Virus record (IMG/VR): IMGVR_UViG_3300032193_000139
Location: 1 to 32,830 of that record
Length of the DNA stretch: 32,830 bases
DNA from: a virus
Direction: 5' to 3' (one strand)
Shown: piece by piece, positions 1-9,536 of the stretch
Layout of the letters: every line of letters begins with the position of its first letter
Position numbering within the stretch: the first letter of the stretch is position 1
Made by a program: the position numbers and the translations under genes
The notes under the pieces: model-generated
What the model was told of the DNA's origin: nothing
Seen by the model: the letters and a program-made list of their open reading frames with translations, nothing else
Databases searched by the model: none

Positions 1-3000
1 CCGTTTTCTGGTAGAGCATTGTAGTCAACACCAGAACCAGCAAATTCCCAAGTGTGAGAAGAAGAGTTAACAATAGAAGGTCTGTGTAGTCTAATGGTCT
101 TACCCAACATCGTGCTGTTAGATACAGCAAATCCTGTATCAATGTCGGTAAAGTCTGTTGGCAATCCATTACCAGATTCTAATGTGATAACGGCAGGAGC
201 ACCAGCAGCACCACCAGTAACAGCATCAATGAAATATTCCAGAGATGTGTTGGTATTTCTATAACCATCAATCTTGACGATATAGTGCTCAAGTGGTTTT
301 CTTCCAAGACCACTGACTTCGAAGGTTGTTTTACCAGTAACAGTCTGACCAACTTCTGTAATTAGACCAATGTCAAAGTCATATGCTGTATCTCTAAAAC
401 CAACACCACGGAGAGCGTACTTACCAAAGTTAGTAGCGGAGTTGGTGATAGAACAATATCCACCAGATTCAGCGAGGACGCCATCTTCACAGAAAATAAC
501 AAAGACCGAAACTAACTGGGTATAACCATCATTGACGATCTTATATCCAGTACCACCAAAGGAGACAATGGTGAATGCCGAAGCAACCATTGATTTACCC
601 TGATTAGGGAATGTAGCAGAACCATCTGGTTGTAGTCCAGGGAATGGGCAGTTGGGTTGCTTGACCTTAGAACCATCAACCTCAGCACCGCCACCACCTT
701 TGAAGGAGATAACAGAAGAGTTCTGAGTGTATGGCGATGCTTCGATGATTGGGTAATCATCATAAGTAGCTCTTACAGTAACTCTAGTTCCGTTAGTGTC
801 ATAAATGTAAGAACTTGGGTACGAGATAATCTGACTGTAATCGTACAGTGTGCCATATGTTCTTTCGGTGTCTCCAGGAAGAATAGTACCACTTAAAATA
901 TCATCAAGGAGAGTGAATTCTGTTTCAATAGCAGTGTTAACACCATCACAAATTGGGTTAGAACCATCTAGAAGAATGTTCCAATCTTCAAACTGTGGAA
1001 TTTCATTAACGGTATCAACGGGATCATAGATTAAAATAGTTCCATTTGCTAAAGCACTAACATACGTATGAGATACTCCAGCAGCAGATCCAGCGTTACC
1101 AACATTAGTAGTAATAGTTGTAAATCCACCAGATGATGTGACGTTACTAATTGTTTGACTTCTTCCATAATTAGCATCGCCTGGTTGTGGACTTGGGTGA
1201 TCACCACCTGAACCAGAAGAACAATTGAAAGTAAGTGCTCCCTCTACGAAAGCAACTTTATCATTTGTTGTTGGAGAAGTTAATGGTGTTGGGAAAGTTA
1301 CAGTTAGAATACCAGTATCAGCAGCGTACGTTGCGCTGGTAGGAGATACTGAAACAACATTACCAGCATTAGACCAGTTTCTAGATGCTCTTTGAGCATG
1401 TAATTTTACTCTTGAGAAAGCATATAAAGTCTCATCTTTTTGTGCTTCTGGAATGCCAGTTAATGTTGCTCCACTAAAGTAGAATTCGGCAGCATTGACA
1501 ATACCAGCATTTCCTCCCAAAGCGAGGTCACGAATAACACCAGATAAAATGTGGTTAATATCTCGACGACACTTTCTTTCATTAATATCACTGAGAGCAA
1601 GAGAAGGATACTGAACTTTAGTCTCTTGATATGCTTCTTCAGCAATGACATGCCTATTTCTAGCAATTAAATAAGCAGCATCTAGATAAGTGCCATTTGT
1701 ATTGTTTGCTAAAACATCCACAAATAGATATGCTAACGTATTGATAGCATTTGCTACGTTAGTACATGTTGCCCCACCAGAAGTGTCATCAAGAATAGTG
1801 TTATCGATGTACTTAGGAAGTGTTGTATAAGTTGGGGTAAATTCAGGATCATTAACAGTGCCCTCTCCAATACGCCACTTTCTCATGGCAAATATTGCTA
1901 GTTCTCTAGAATATTCAAGAGCACGAACAGTTTGAATAATCTCATTATCGACATAAGCAACTCTCTGGGTTGCTCCTTCAACATATTTTTCTGCTGCTTT
2001 AATCACAGCAGCATTTGATCCAAATTCCAAATCTTGAATTATAGCATTCAAGAAGTGACCAATATCTCTACGACACTTATTATCGCTTGTTGGGATATTG
2101 AAACTTGGGTATACCTTTTGAGTTACTACACCATCAATAGAGCAGGATACTTCTATGTCAGCAATTCTAATTAAATCATCTTCATTGAGAGCAGCAAAGT
2201 TGCCCGATGTTGTAATAGTAGCTTCACCAGTAGTAATATTATCATACTGGAAATCTGTGATAGGATAAGAAACTCCCGAATGAACTACAGAACCACCGCC
2301 AACATAATTATGAACGAATCTGGAAGTTCCTAGATAAATTTTTAAAGTCGATCCAGTGATATCATATGCCGAGAAGTATTCCTTCTTGAATTCGTCGTTA
2401 ATACGTCCGACAACTTCATCAGCAATAAAATCAATATTGTTTCTAATTTGCAAACAAGCATCTTGGAATCTTCTTGCCAGTGGTTGTGCCTGACCAAATT
2501 TGTTTGGTGAGTTTAACAGAGATAAAGTTACACTCTTCGAAGCATTTGTAATCTTAGCGTTTGCCCCAGGTTCATATGGTGCCTCCTCAGTGTAAGAAGT
2601 CATCCAAGGCATTTTCTTCGGAATTACAATTCTTCTAGAGCGACCATCAGCATCTTCAAGAACCTTGTAAATTCTTTGCTTGCCATTTAGAGCAGAGAGA
2701 TCTGGATTTGCTGTTGGCAATCCCTCGACCAAAATTTCTTGACCTTCTTTGAAGTCGTGAATATTTCCAGAACCAATTAGGTTATTTGTATAGAGTACAA
2801 TACCACCTAAGTCTTCTCCATCTCCATACTCATCACTCTGGAATCCCCCAGTAAATGTTCCTTGAAGAGATCCTACAATTTTAGCGATGGGTAAGAAAGA
2901 AGTATTGTCAGTATCTTCAAATACTACCTCACCCTCAGCTCTAATTGATTTGATATCTTGGGAGATGAACGTCTTGGCAATACGTAACCACTCAAAATCA

Positions 3001-4706
3001 ACTGAACCGTGTGTTTCGGTTCCTGTATCATGTACAGGGAAAGTATCATCAGATTCTCCGTCACCAGTTACTCCAGTTACTGTGTAGACGTTTTGGTTAT
3101 ACCAAACTTTTTGACCAACAGTATATGTTTGATAATTCTCGTAAGGAACTGTATCACTACCACCAAATCTGAATAGTTCACCTGAAGAGAATGAACCATT
3201 GATAACGTCATACTCTAGATTACCAGTCAAGTAAACGTCTGGTTCATTGGTATCAGTAATATCAAAAGTTAATCTAGTAATTAAACCGTTAGCAGTACTG
3301 TTGACACCACGAATCTTTTGTCCTACTGATAATAACTCTGGAGCAACGGTAGCTGTGTTATCTGAAAATGTCAGTGAGAATTTTTCTTCTCCAAAAACTT
3401 GATGTCCTACTGGGAAGTTAAGTCCAAAATCTCCATTGATACTAGCATCATATGTAATTCTTTGCTTGTCATCAAAGACCATAGCAAAGTCCCAGGTAGA
3501 CTCTGGTTGACCATTAACGTCTAACTTATCTCTGTAAGTAACACCAATAACATAGTTCTTATCACCAAACTTAAAGATGTGCTTACCAGGATTTTTTGGT
3601 CTAATAATTACGAGTCGTAAGTTATCACCAACAACGGAAGCGTCTGGTGGTAGAGAAATGGGGTTGTCTTCTTTATAGTCACCACCAGAAACAATGATAG
3701 TTTCTTTAACACCAGGAGTTTCCCAAGCAAGTTGTGCTGCTCTCTTAATTGTACGTACTGGTTGAGCAGCAGAACGACCATTGTTTAGGTCATCACCAAT
3801 CTGTTCTGAAACATAGATACGACCACCAACGTCATTCGTTGCTAGGTTGAGGACGTATTCTGTAGTTGCTACTTTGTCTGATCTATCACCAAGAGCAGGA
3901 GTGATAGAGCGTGGGAATAAACCACTAGCTGGTAATTCGTTATAGAACTTTTCTGTTGGGTCATTTACCCTAAAACCAACATGCTTAAATAAAGCCTCTC
4001 CATTGTATTGTTCTCCATCACTATGTGTTGGTGGAACTGTACCAGTAATTCCTGCTTCAGTTACTTGATACAAATTGAAACCATACCACCTGTACTCTCC
4101 TACTTGAAGAAGAACAGGAACGGATGACCATTCGGTTCCACCACCATTTAGATAATTCTTTAAGTGGGGTGCTCTAAATTTTGTATCTGGAGTAGCAAAG
4201 TTATCAACAACTAAGTTTGAAACTCTCGCTGAATCGGAAATAATAGATGTAGAAGTTCTGATAGCACCGTTGATATCAAGTTCGTAATCAATACTATCAA
4301 TAGTTGCTTCAATTTGAGCATTGGATCCACCACCACCTTGAACGTATACAATAGGTGGAAAAGTATATCCGTCACCAACTTCAGTTACGGCGATATCAAT
4401 AAGAATACCATCTTGAATAGTAGCAGAAGCTTCTGCTTGTAGACCATCTGTCTGATCGGGCGGATCAATATAAACAACAGGTTCTGTTGTAAACCCAAAT
4501 CCTGGATTGATAATCTCAATCTTATCAATCTTTCTTCCAGTCCTATTAACACCAATTCTAGTTTGATTGGCATCGTTATTCAATGCCCTAAAAATTTCCC
4601 TCTGGTTAGACCCACTTCCAGATTGAATGACAAATTGGGTGGTGCCAATTATTGACGGTGTTACGCCTTTGATAGTCTCTTTATCAGAATTAAACTGGAA
4701 GCTCAT
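1..4706 (-). CDS. Large virion structural protein with beta-helix segment (3' end beyond window)
   Basis: The frame is open from the ATG at 4706 to the left edge (1568 codons plus two bases), so the C-terminus is missing. The N-terminus is MSFQFNSDKETIKGVTPSII. Two GxGY-type repeats follow: INPGFGFTTEPVVYI (about 65) and VTEVGDGYTFPPIVYV (about 115). Near residues 290-365, GGRIYVSEQIGDDLNNGRS, then RTIKRAAQLAWETPG and ISLPPDASVVGDN, look like the first coils of a right-handed beta-helix (pectate-lyase-like). Two related helical blocks starting CRRDIGHFLNAIIQDLEFG (about 876) and CRRDINHILSGVIRDLALG (about 1045) lie 169 residues apart. The last visible residues, SSSHTWEFAGSGVDYNALPE, are typical of this cyanophage family by my recollection. 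The CGGA (4717-4714) upstream of the ATG is the probable SD. It may be a fibre or baseplate protein; any carbohydrate binding or enzymatic activity is only inferred. Confidence 0.87.
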   Translation of the reverse strand, partial: MSFQFNSDKETIKGVTPSIIGTTQFVIQSGSGSNQREIFRALNNDANQTRIGVNRTGRKIDKIEIINPGFGFTTEPVVYIDPPDQTDGLQAEASATIQDGILIDIAVTEVGDGYTFPPIVYVQGGGGSNAQIEATIDSIDYELDINGAIRTSTSIISDSARVSNLVVDNFATPDTKFRAPHLKNYLNGGGTEWSSVPVLLQVGEYRWYGFNLYQVTEAGITGTVPPTHSDGEQYNGEALFKHVGFRVNDPTEKFYNELPASGLFPRSITPALGDRSDKVATTEYVLNLATNDVGGRIYVSEQIGDDLNNGRSAAQPVRTIKRAAQLAWETPGVKETIIVSGGDYKEDNPISLPPDASVVGDNLRLVIIRPKNPGKHIFKFGDKNYVIGVTYRDKLDVNGQPESTWDFAMVFDDKQRITYDASINGDFGLNFPVGHQVFGEEKFSLTFSDNTATVAPELLSVGQKIRGVNSTANGLITRLTFDITDTNEPDVYLTGNLEYDVINGSFSSGELFRFGGSDTVPYENYQTYTVGQKVWYNQNVYTVTGVTGDGESDDTFPVHDTGTETHGSVDFEWLRIAKTFISQDIKSIRAEGEVVFEDTDNTSFLPIAKIVGSLQGTFTGGFQSDEYGDGEDLGGIVLYTNNLIGSGNIHDFKEGQEILVEGLPTANPDLSALNGKQRIYKVLEDADGRSRRIVIPKKMPWMTSYTEEAPYEPGANAKITNASKSVTLSLLNSPNKFGQAQPLARRFQDACLQIRNNIDFIADEVVGRINDEFKKEYFSAYDITGSTLKIYLGTSRFVHNYVGGGSVVHSGVSYPITDFQYDNITTGEATITTSGNFAALNEDDLIRIADIEVSCSIDGVVTQKVYPSFNIPTSDNKCRRDIGHFLNAIIQDLEFGSNAAVIKAAEKYVEGATQRVAYVDNEIIQTVRALEYSRELAIFAMRKWRIGEGTVNDPEFTPTYTTLPKYIDNTILDDTSGGATCTNVANAINTLAYLFVDVLANNTNGTYLDAAYLIARNRHVIAEEAYQETKVQYPSLALSDINERKCRRDINHILSGVIRDLALGGNAGIVNAAEFYFSGATLTGIPEAQKDETLYAFSRVKLHAQRASRNWSNAGNVVSVSPTSATYAADTGILTVTFPTPLTSPTTNDKVAFVEGALTFNCSSGSGGDHPSPQPGDANYGRSQTISNVTSSGGFTTITTNVGNAGSAAGVSHTYVSALANGTILIYDPVDTVNEIPQFEDWNILLDGSNPICDGVNTAIETEFTLLDDILSGTILPGDTERTYGTLYDYSQIISYPSSYIYDTNGTRVTVRATYDDYPIIEASPYTQNSSVISFKGGGGAEVDGSKVKQPNCPFPGLQPDGSATFPNQGKSMVASAFTIVSFGGTGYKIVNDGYTQLVSVFVIFCEDGVLAESGGYCSITNSATNFGKYALRGVGFRDTAYDFDIGLITEVGQTVTGKTTFEVSGLGRKPLEHYIVKIDGYRNTNTSLEYFIDAVTGGAAGAPAVITLESGNGLPTDFTDIDTGFAVSNSTMLGKTIRLHRPSIVNSSSHTWEFAGSGVDYNALPEN

Positions 4707-4739
4707 CTCGTATTCCGTAAATATCTTATTTCCTCAAAG

Positions 4740-4747
4740 TATTTAGG
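4740..4747 (-). promoter_or_regulatory. Candidate weak late promoter in gap before the beta-helix gene
   Basis: The 47-bp gap contains, on the minus strand, CCTAAATACTTTGAGGAAAT beginning at 4747. CCTAAATA matches TATAAATA at 6 of 8 positions, and the downstream CTTTGA(A/G)GGAA-like tail is shared with the candidate at 9411. It lies 34-41 nt before the ATG at 4706, a usual distance. The short inverted repeat TTCCT...AGGAA that flanks it is too weak to call a terminator. Confidence 0.35.
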
Positions 4748-4753
4748 AAGATA

Positions 4754-5260
4754 TCAAACCCATTTACCGCTAACAACATTCACGTATCCAAACCACCTAA
4801 CAGTTGACAACCCAGTTTTCGTTGTCTGACAAGACCAAGCATTTGCTGATCCAGCATCGTATGGAGATACTGTCCAAAGCTCTCCTTCTGGGATAGAATC
4901 TTTGATTATAGTTTCTAAAGATGAGAGGTGTGTTACGGATCCAGCATTGTCACATGTTACTGTACTCTCAAGTTTTACAGATAACTGTGCTCCAGTTCCA
5001 GCAGTGTTTAATCCAATAATATGTGACGTGATAAAGTTAATTGATTTTGATGGCAGTAGAATTCTAGATCCATCTTGGAAAGATAGAAATCCATCATTCT
5101 GTGTTGTCACAATATATTCCGTTCTCGTTGTATTGGGAATATCAGATGTCAGATTAAGCGAGTTTACATTTTTTACATTTCTATCATTATCAACAAGAGT
5201 TGTCTGACTTACTGAAAATCCACCTACCGAATCGAACTCTTTTAAATTTGTAGTTGGCAT
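4754..5260 (-). CDS. Small virion structural protein, 168 aa
   Basis: A 168-residue protein with no signal peptide or membrane segment. Segments such as NDGFLSFQDGSRILLPSKSI, LETIIKDSIPEGELWTV and TVRWFGYVNVVSGKWV are typical, by my recollection, of a small beta-rich structural protein family found beside the large fibre-like proteins of cyanomyoviruses. The start is well supported: AGGAG (5274-5270) lies 9 nt before the ATG and immediately after the stop of the preceding gene, leaving a 15-bp gap. Its position between two large fibre-like proteins suggests a joint or cap component of the baseplate or fibre, but this is inference. An open frame on the opposite strand at 4902-5207 is a shadow with no family-like sequence. 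Confidence 0.8.
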   Translation of the reverse strand: MPTTNLKEFDSVGGFSVSQTTLVDNDRNVKNVNSLNLTSDIPNTTRTEYIVTTQNDGFLSFQDGSRILLPSKSINFITSHIIGLNTAGTGAQLSVKLESTVTCDNAGSVTHLSSLETIIKDSIPEGELWTVSPYDAGSANAWSCQTTKTGLSTVRWFGYVNVVSGKWV

Positions 5261-5269
5261 TGTTGTGTT

Positions 5270-5274
5270 CTCCT
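5270..5274 (-). promoter_or_regulatory. Ribosome-binding site of the 168-aa gene
   Basis: AGGAG on the minus strand is 9 nt before the ATG at 5260 and directly after the TAA stop of the 1357-residue gene. It is the strongest SD in the window, and it fixes the start of this small gene. Confidence 0.75.
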
Positions 5275-5275
5275 A

Positions 5276-8200
5276 TTAAATGAGGGCGACGTTGTTAATA
5301 GATCTGATGATGAAAACAAATCTAACAGCATCACCATTAGGGATAGCATCATCCAACGTTCCCCTAACTCTAACATTACCTAGAGTATCTCCAGCAAGAT
5401 TTGGAGTCTCATATTCAAAAATAATATCTTTAACTAGATTTGGACCAGTCTGTAAAGAGCTAATCTCATTATATAGAATATCTGCTCTGTTATCTGTAAT
5501 TACATATTGAATATATTCTTTCTCTGCTAGTAGAGTGCCATCTCTTCCATACGCTTGAATTTCTAAAGTACAACTATCAACCAATTGGTTATCATATAAG
5601 ACTACGTTGAAGGTGTCGTTTGTTCCTCGGACTAACTCAATTCTTTGTGATTTAAATCCATAATCTCTTTGGTTTAGTTGAGATCCAATGTTGTCGGTAA
5701 AGGTTGCCCAGTATGGGAGATCGGCAAGTAAAGCATAGGCATTTGATTGGAATTCGCCAGTTTCCGTAATACGGAACATCGGGCGATTAGTTAAACCAGC
5801 AGAAACGCCAAGTTCTAAGTTTGCTTTAGTTGTCGATAAGTAGACCCTATCCGTGAACAAACCATTGTCATTATGATCTAGTGATGTATCGATAGCATCA
5901 CCAAATGTTACTTTCTTCACAGTAACATTCAATTCATTAGTAACACTTGATTGAATTGTATCAACTTCACCAAAATTAAATGCTGTTGTTGTAATTTCTA
6001 GTGTACTCTTATCTTGGTTTACAAAATACAGCGTATCTTGGTCTCCGCCAGGAGTTAACTCTGGGGCAATATAAGTATCGCCATCAACGTCTCTAACACC
6101 ACCTAGAGAAGACCAAGATGCTCCGTTATAACCTTCAAACTGAGTAATGGTTGTGTTATATCTAATAGAACCTTGTGCTGGAATTCCTCTATCTCCAGAA
6201 GCTCCAGCAGGAATTACTAAAGATGTGGGGGCAGAGACAACAACCTTTTTATCTGCTGCTGGAGTAATATAAAGATCTTTGGAAATCGATGAAATATTAT
6301 TATCTAGAATCTTGGTTTCGTTGGAAACAACCAGAGGACAATCGTTGTTAGGTCCAAGTTGAACGGATAAACATTCGGTGAAAACCAAATCTCTAACAGC
6401 AACTACGATAAATTGTAGTTGAGTATTCCCATGACTAAAAGCATTTCCAGTTGTATCGACAGGAGCATTTGATAACGAATCTGTTGTTCCATCTCCACCA
6501 ACTACCAAGTACAAGTTATTTCTATACTTCAGATAAGTTCCATCTGTCACAAAAGTGTTTGGTTGCCACTCTTCGTACGCTGGAATAGTCGGATCAATAG
6601 AACGAATCTTATTTACAGCAGCAAATTCTAGATACTCTGTGGATAGCTTTGCCGATATTGGACCATCATTATAGAATCTTAGGATGTTATCATTTACGTT
6701 TACATCTAGTTCGGCAGTAATTTTTGTGTTTCCATCAACGTCTCTTACACCGCCCAACGATGTCCACGAACTGACATCAGAATTATAACCTTCATATTGG
6801 TAGGTTTCTGTATTATATCTAATACATCCATCAATAGCGACATTAGCAGGCGGTCTTTCTCCAGTTGTTCCTGCTGGTACAGCGAAAGCAGTGGTGCCAT
6901 TAGTTTTTACAATTCTACCAGTACCATTAGCCCCGATCTCTAAATCATTACCTTCGCCCGAAGCAAAAACCGAATTGTCGTCAATGTTGACAATATTATC
7001 TACTATTAAAGAAGTTGCTTTAATTTGACCAGTAGTCTCAAGAACATTTGTGGCAGTAGTAAATGTTACTTGATCTGTGCCAAACTTAACATCTCCATTA
7101 ATTTTTGTTTGTGGGGACGTTACAGTAATAGAAGTATCGTGTGTAATAACAGGAACATCTAAGCTAGTTGATAATGCTCCAGTACCACCTGTTATATTAT
7201 TTGTGGTTAAATCGCCAATATTACCAGTAGAACCAGCAAGGTCTGTGATAGTTACAACGCCAGAAACGCTATTAATAGCAAGGAGATTATTTTGCTGAAT
7301 ATCGGTAGCTTCTAGTAAAAATCCAGATCCAAATGTTTTTGGATTGTTGGCATTTTTAGTAATTACTGCTGGTCCACTTGATAAAGAAATACCTCCTTCG
7401 GGGGAAGCAGCGTTATAGTAATATAAAGGAGAATCTGTATCAGAAGTGATGGTTATAGTACAATATGTTTGATCTCCAATAACCTCTGTAATTTTGCCTA
7501 CAGTATACTCAGCACCAGAAAATGTAACATCACCAGTTCCTGTAGTTGAGGCAGCACTGGAAAGTGTTAATGTGGTTGTAGCACCAGAAACGACAACATC
7601 ACTAACTACAACTCCCGAAGGAAAGGATGAGGTAGCAAATGCTCCCGTTAGAACCATTCCTTTATAAAAAGTGCCGATACTTGTGCTAACATCTACTGTA
7701 TCTACTCCAGAAGTAGTTGAAATAGATACGTTTTCATATAGAGTATGAATGCCATCAACAGTTTGTGATACATAATAACCAGAAAGTTCGGTAACATTGT
7801 ATCTGTAAGTATCTCCTACATAATGAATTAAATCGGGTTGTCTAACGCCATCGATAAAAATAATATCTCTAACTTCTACTGTTGCAACTTCATTTCCACT
7901 TAAGGGGAGACCTGGAATAACATCGCCAGATCGATCATCTTGAGCAATACCCCTAATTCTGGTGATAGAACTTCCAATAGTTTCAACATCTGTAACTAAA
8001 AAGTTGAGTGTACCTGGAGCAGGCGAAGGATCGCTAAGAGTAGATCCAATTGAAATCGATCCAGCAGATGGATTTGATGTAAATGTTAGTTCTTGCTCTT
8101 GTTGACTTGTTACTATACGTTCAATGGGTTGTGTCAGTAATAAAGGATCAACCCCAAATTGATCGCCAATTTCGTAACTACTACCACCAACATTTACATC

Positions 8201-9349
8201 GAAACCAGTAACTTGACCTACATCTGAAATATCAAATTCAAATCCAGAACCATTGGCACTTCTTAAATACTGTGCTTTATCAAATCTTACTACAGAAAGA
8301 CCGCTAGCTGTTGGTGGGAAGTCAAATGTAATTAAATTGAGATCGTAATTAACACCAACAAAAGTTGATGGCAACGCTCCAGAACCAGATACTACGCTTA
8401 CGTTAGCACCATCTGCAATAAAGGATACATCGTCTAGAGTATATTCTGATACGTCAGCAACCAGATCAATTTCTACATCAACAGTAGATCCTAAAGTGAG
8501 ATTATTTCCAGCAGCATACCCACTTCCACCGTCAACTACGGTAAAGTTATTGACTGTTCCTGGTACGTTAGTGATAGTGAATTCAAAACCAGCACCACCT
8601 CCTATATCTGCTGCCGCGGCAGAAAGAACATCTCCTTGAGCATATCCAGATCCAGAATCAGAAATGATTACGTCATTAACAGTATTTGATTCATCAACAG
8701 AAATAAGTGCTGTAGCACCTGTTCCAGAACCAGAAATATTAGTTAGAGCAATGTCTTCATAGTATCCTTGGTCATACCCACTACCAGCGTTGGTAATAGT
8801 TCCTTCAATACCAGCAACATCAAAATTAGCAAGTGCTCCTGTACCACTACCATCCGTCTGTACAGGAACATTTGTATATGTACCAGAATCATATCCAGAT
8901 CCAACGGTAGTTACTGATCCGATAATACCAGTGACCGTTAAATCAACAGTAGCTTCAACACCTGTACCACCAATCAACGGAACCGCTGTATAAGTTCCTT
9001 CGTCATAATTAGTACCAGCGTTTAGGACTACTAATCCCTCATTGAAAACTGCTTTCTGAATAGCAAAAGCGTTTTTATAAAATTTTATTTGCTCTCCGAT
9101 ATCAAGCAAATCTCCAGTAGATCCAACCCATCTGACTAAATCAGATTGTGGTCTATATAAACCTAAACTTTCTTGACCAGTAAATGCCAGCGATGGGGCG
9201 GATGCTGTTCCATCTCCTAATTTGATATTGCCAGCCGCAAGGTCACTGTCTCCAGCGGTAGTATTATATAAATCTAAACCAATTAGATTAATAACCTGCC
9301 TTTGCCTTTCAAGCGTGTCAGATTTTGCAACGGATCTAAGAACTGCCAT
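5276..9349 (-). CDS. Fibre-like virion structural protein with tandem GSGY repeats, 1357 aa
   Basis: Probably a fibre or peripheral baseplate protein. Residues about 45-75 (ASAPSLAFTGQESLGLYRPQ) resemble the 'PS..F..D..TG.YRP' segment of phage fibre proteins. Residues about 105-290 hold five tandem copies of a 40-46-residue unit with the core NAGTNY, VGSGY, NAGSGY, DSGSGY, DGGSGY. Two larger modules, about 225 residues apart (starting near 823 and 1048), each carry VPAG..G.R..., IRYNT....EGYN, W.SLGGVRDVDG, a motif often seen near the ends of phage fibres. The C-terminal 180 residues contain no motif I recognise. The SD AGAGAT (9363-9358) is 8 nt from the ATG, and the start lies 14 bp inside the preceding gene. 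A candidate late promoter (CATAAATA, 9411-9404) lies about 55 bp upstream. Receptor binding is possible but unproven; a structural role is likely. Confidence 0.85.
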   Translation of the reverse strand: MAVLRSVAKSDTLERQRQVINLIGLDLYNTTAGDSDLAAGNIKLGDGTASAPSLAFTGQESLGLYRPQSDLVRWVGSTGDLLDIGEQIKFYKNAFAIQKAVFNEGLVVLNAGTNYDEGTYTAVPLIGGTGVEATVDLTVTGIIGSVTTVGSGYDSGTYTNVPVQTDGSGTGALANFDVAGIEGTITNAGSGYDQGYYEDIALTNISGSGTGATALISVDESNTVNDVIISDSGSGYAQGDVLSAAAADIGGGAGFEFTITNVPGTVNNFTVVDGGSGYAAGNNLTLGSTVDVEIDLVADVSEYTLDDVSFIADGANVSVVSGSGALPSTFVGVNYDLNLITFDFPPTASGLSVVRFDKAQYLRSANGSGFEFDISDVGQVTGFDVNVGGSSYEIGDQFGVDPLLLTQPIERIVTSQQEQELTFTSNPSAGSISIGSTLSDPSPAPGTLNFLVTDVETIGSSITRIRGIAQDDRSGDVIPGLPLSGNEVATVEVRDIIFIDGVRQPDLIHYVGDTYRYNVTELSGYYVSQTVDGIHTLYENVSISTTSGVDTVDVSTSIGTFYKGMVLTGAFATSSFPSGVVVSDVVVSGATTTLTLSSAASTTGTGDVTFSGAEYTVGKITEVIGDQTYCTITITSDTDSPLYYYNAASPEGGISLSSGPAVITKNANNPKTFGSGFLLEATDIQQNNLLAINSVSGVVTITDLAGSTGNIGDLTTNNITGGTGALSTSLDVPVITHDTSITVTSPQTKINGDVKFGTDQVTFTTATNVLETTGQIKATSLIVDNIVNIDDNSVFASGEGNDLEIGANGTGRIVKTNGTTAFAVPAGTTGERPPANVAIDGCIRYNTETYQYEGYNSDVSSWTSLGGVRDVDGNTKITAELDVNVNDNILRFYNDGPISAKLSTEYLEFAAVNKIRSIDPTIPAYEEWQPNTFVTDGTYLKYRNNLYLVVGGDGTTDSLSNAPVDTTGNAFSHGNTQLQFIVVAVRDLVFTECLSVQLGPNNDCPLVVSNETKILDNNISSISKDLYITPAADKKVVVSAPTSLVIPAGASGDRGIPAQGSIRYNTTITQFEGYNGASWSSLGGVRDVDGDTYIAPELTPGGDQDTLYFVNQDKSTLEITTTAFNFGEVDTIQSSVTNELNVTVKKVTFGDAIDTSLDHNDNGLFTDRVYLSTTKANLELGVSAGLTNRPMFRITETGEFQSNAYALLADLPYWATFTDNIGSQLNQRDYGFKSQRIELVRGTNDTFNVVLYDNQLVDSCTLEIQAYGRDGTLLAEKEYIQYVITDNRADILYNEISSLQTGPNLVKDIIFEYETPNLAGDTLGNVRVRGTLDDAIPNGDAVRFVFIIRSINNVALI
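8480..9030 (-). repeat. Five tandem GxGY protein repeats in the 1357-aa gene
   Basis: The encoded protein has five consecutive units of 40-46 residues with cores NAGTNY, VGSGY, NAGSGY, DSGSGY and DGGSGY. Each is followed by a Gly-rich turn (GGTG, GSGTG, GSGTG, GGGAG) in all but the last unit. At the DNA level the units are diverged, so this is an old protein repeat and not a recent tandem duplication. Confidence 0.75.
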
Positions 9350-9536
9350 TTCTTACTATCTCTTTTAGGAGTTGTTTGATTTCAGATATTTCTTCCTTCA
9401 AAGTATTTATGTCGTTAATTGCATTGCCAAAAGTCTGGGAAAAACTCTTGGCGGAAGGCTTCTCTGTGTTTATGATTGCCCCAGTCTCTGTGTCACGAAC
9501 CAGATTGTCGTGACCCTCAACTTTTAGATATTTCAT
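9336..9536 (-). CDS. Small coiled-coil protein, 66 aa
   Basis: This small protein starts with KYLKVEGHDNLVRDTETGAI and ends in a predicted amphipathic helix (INDINTLKEEISEIKQLLKEIV) with hydrophobic residues at heptad spacing. Proteins with this 'VEGH..LVRD..TGAI' start and a coiled-coil tail are common among the small genes of cyanomyovirus structural regions, by my recollection; their function is unknown. The ATG (9536-9534) overlaps the stop of the 2701-residue gene as TGATG, and I see no purine-rich SD just upstream, so translation probably depends on termination of the upstream gene. Its 3' end overlaps the next gene by 14 bp. Short length could suggest a chance reading frame, but the coupled overlaps, the family-like N-terminus and the absence of any competing frame argue for a real gene. 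Confidence 0.82.
   Translation of the reverse strand: MKYLKVEGHDNLVRDTETGAIINTEKPSAKSFSQTFGNAINDINTLKEEISEIKQLLKEIVRNGSS
9404..9411 (-). promoter_or_regulatory. Candidate late promoter within the 66-aa gene
   Basis: The minus strand reads CATAAATACTTTGAAGGAAG from 9411. CATAAATA matches the late consensus TATAAATA in 7 of 8 positions, and the following ACTT resembles the region after the T4 consensus. It lies 55 nt before the ATG of the 1357-residue gene, inside the coding sequence of the small coiled-coil gene. Placement before a large gene supports a promoter, but a chance match in coding DNA is possible. Confidence 0.5.

Noticed and set aside
4731-4747. TTCCT...AGGAA inverted repeat as a terminator
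   Set aside because: Only five base pairs plus two weak ones, with no U-run; more likely incidental to the promoter-like motif.
4902-5207. 101-codon open frame on the plus strand
   Set aside because: It is antisense to the well-supported 168-residue gene, has no promoter or SD, and its product resembles no family I know.
8480-9030. GSGY repeats as RTX calcium-binding repeats
   Set aside because: RTX nonapeptides (GGxGxDxUx) are not present; the unit is 40-46 residues with a GxGY core.
8480-9030. Repeat cluster as a CRISPR array or DNA tandem repeat
   Set aside because: The repeats are at protein level, diverged in DNA, in frame, and lack regular spacers.
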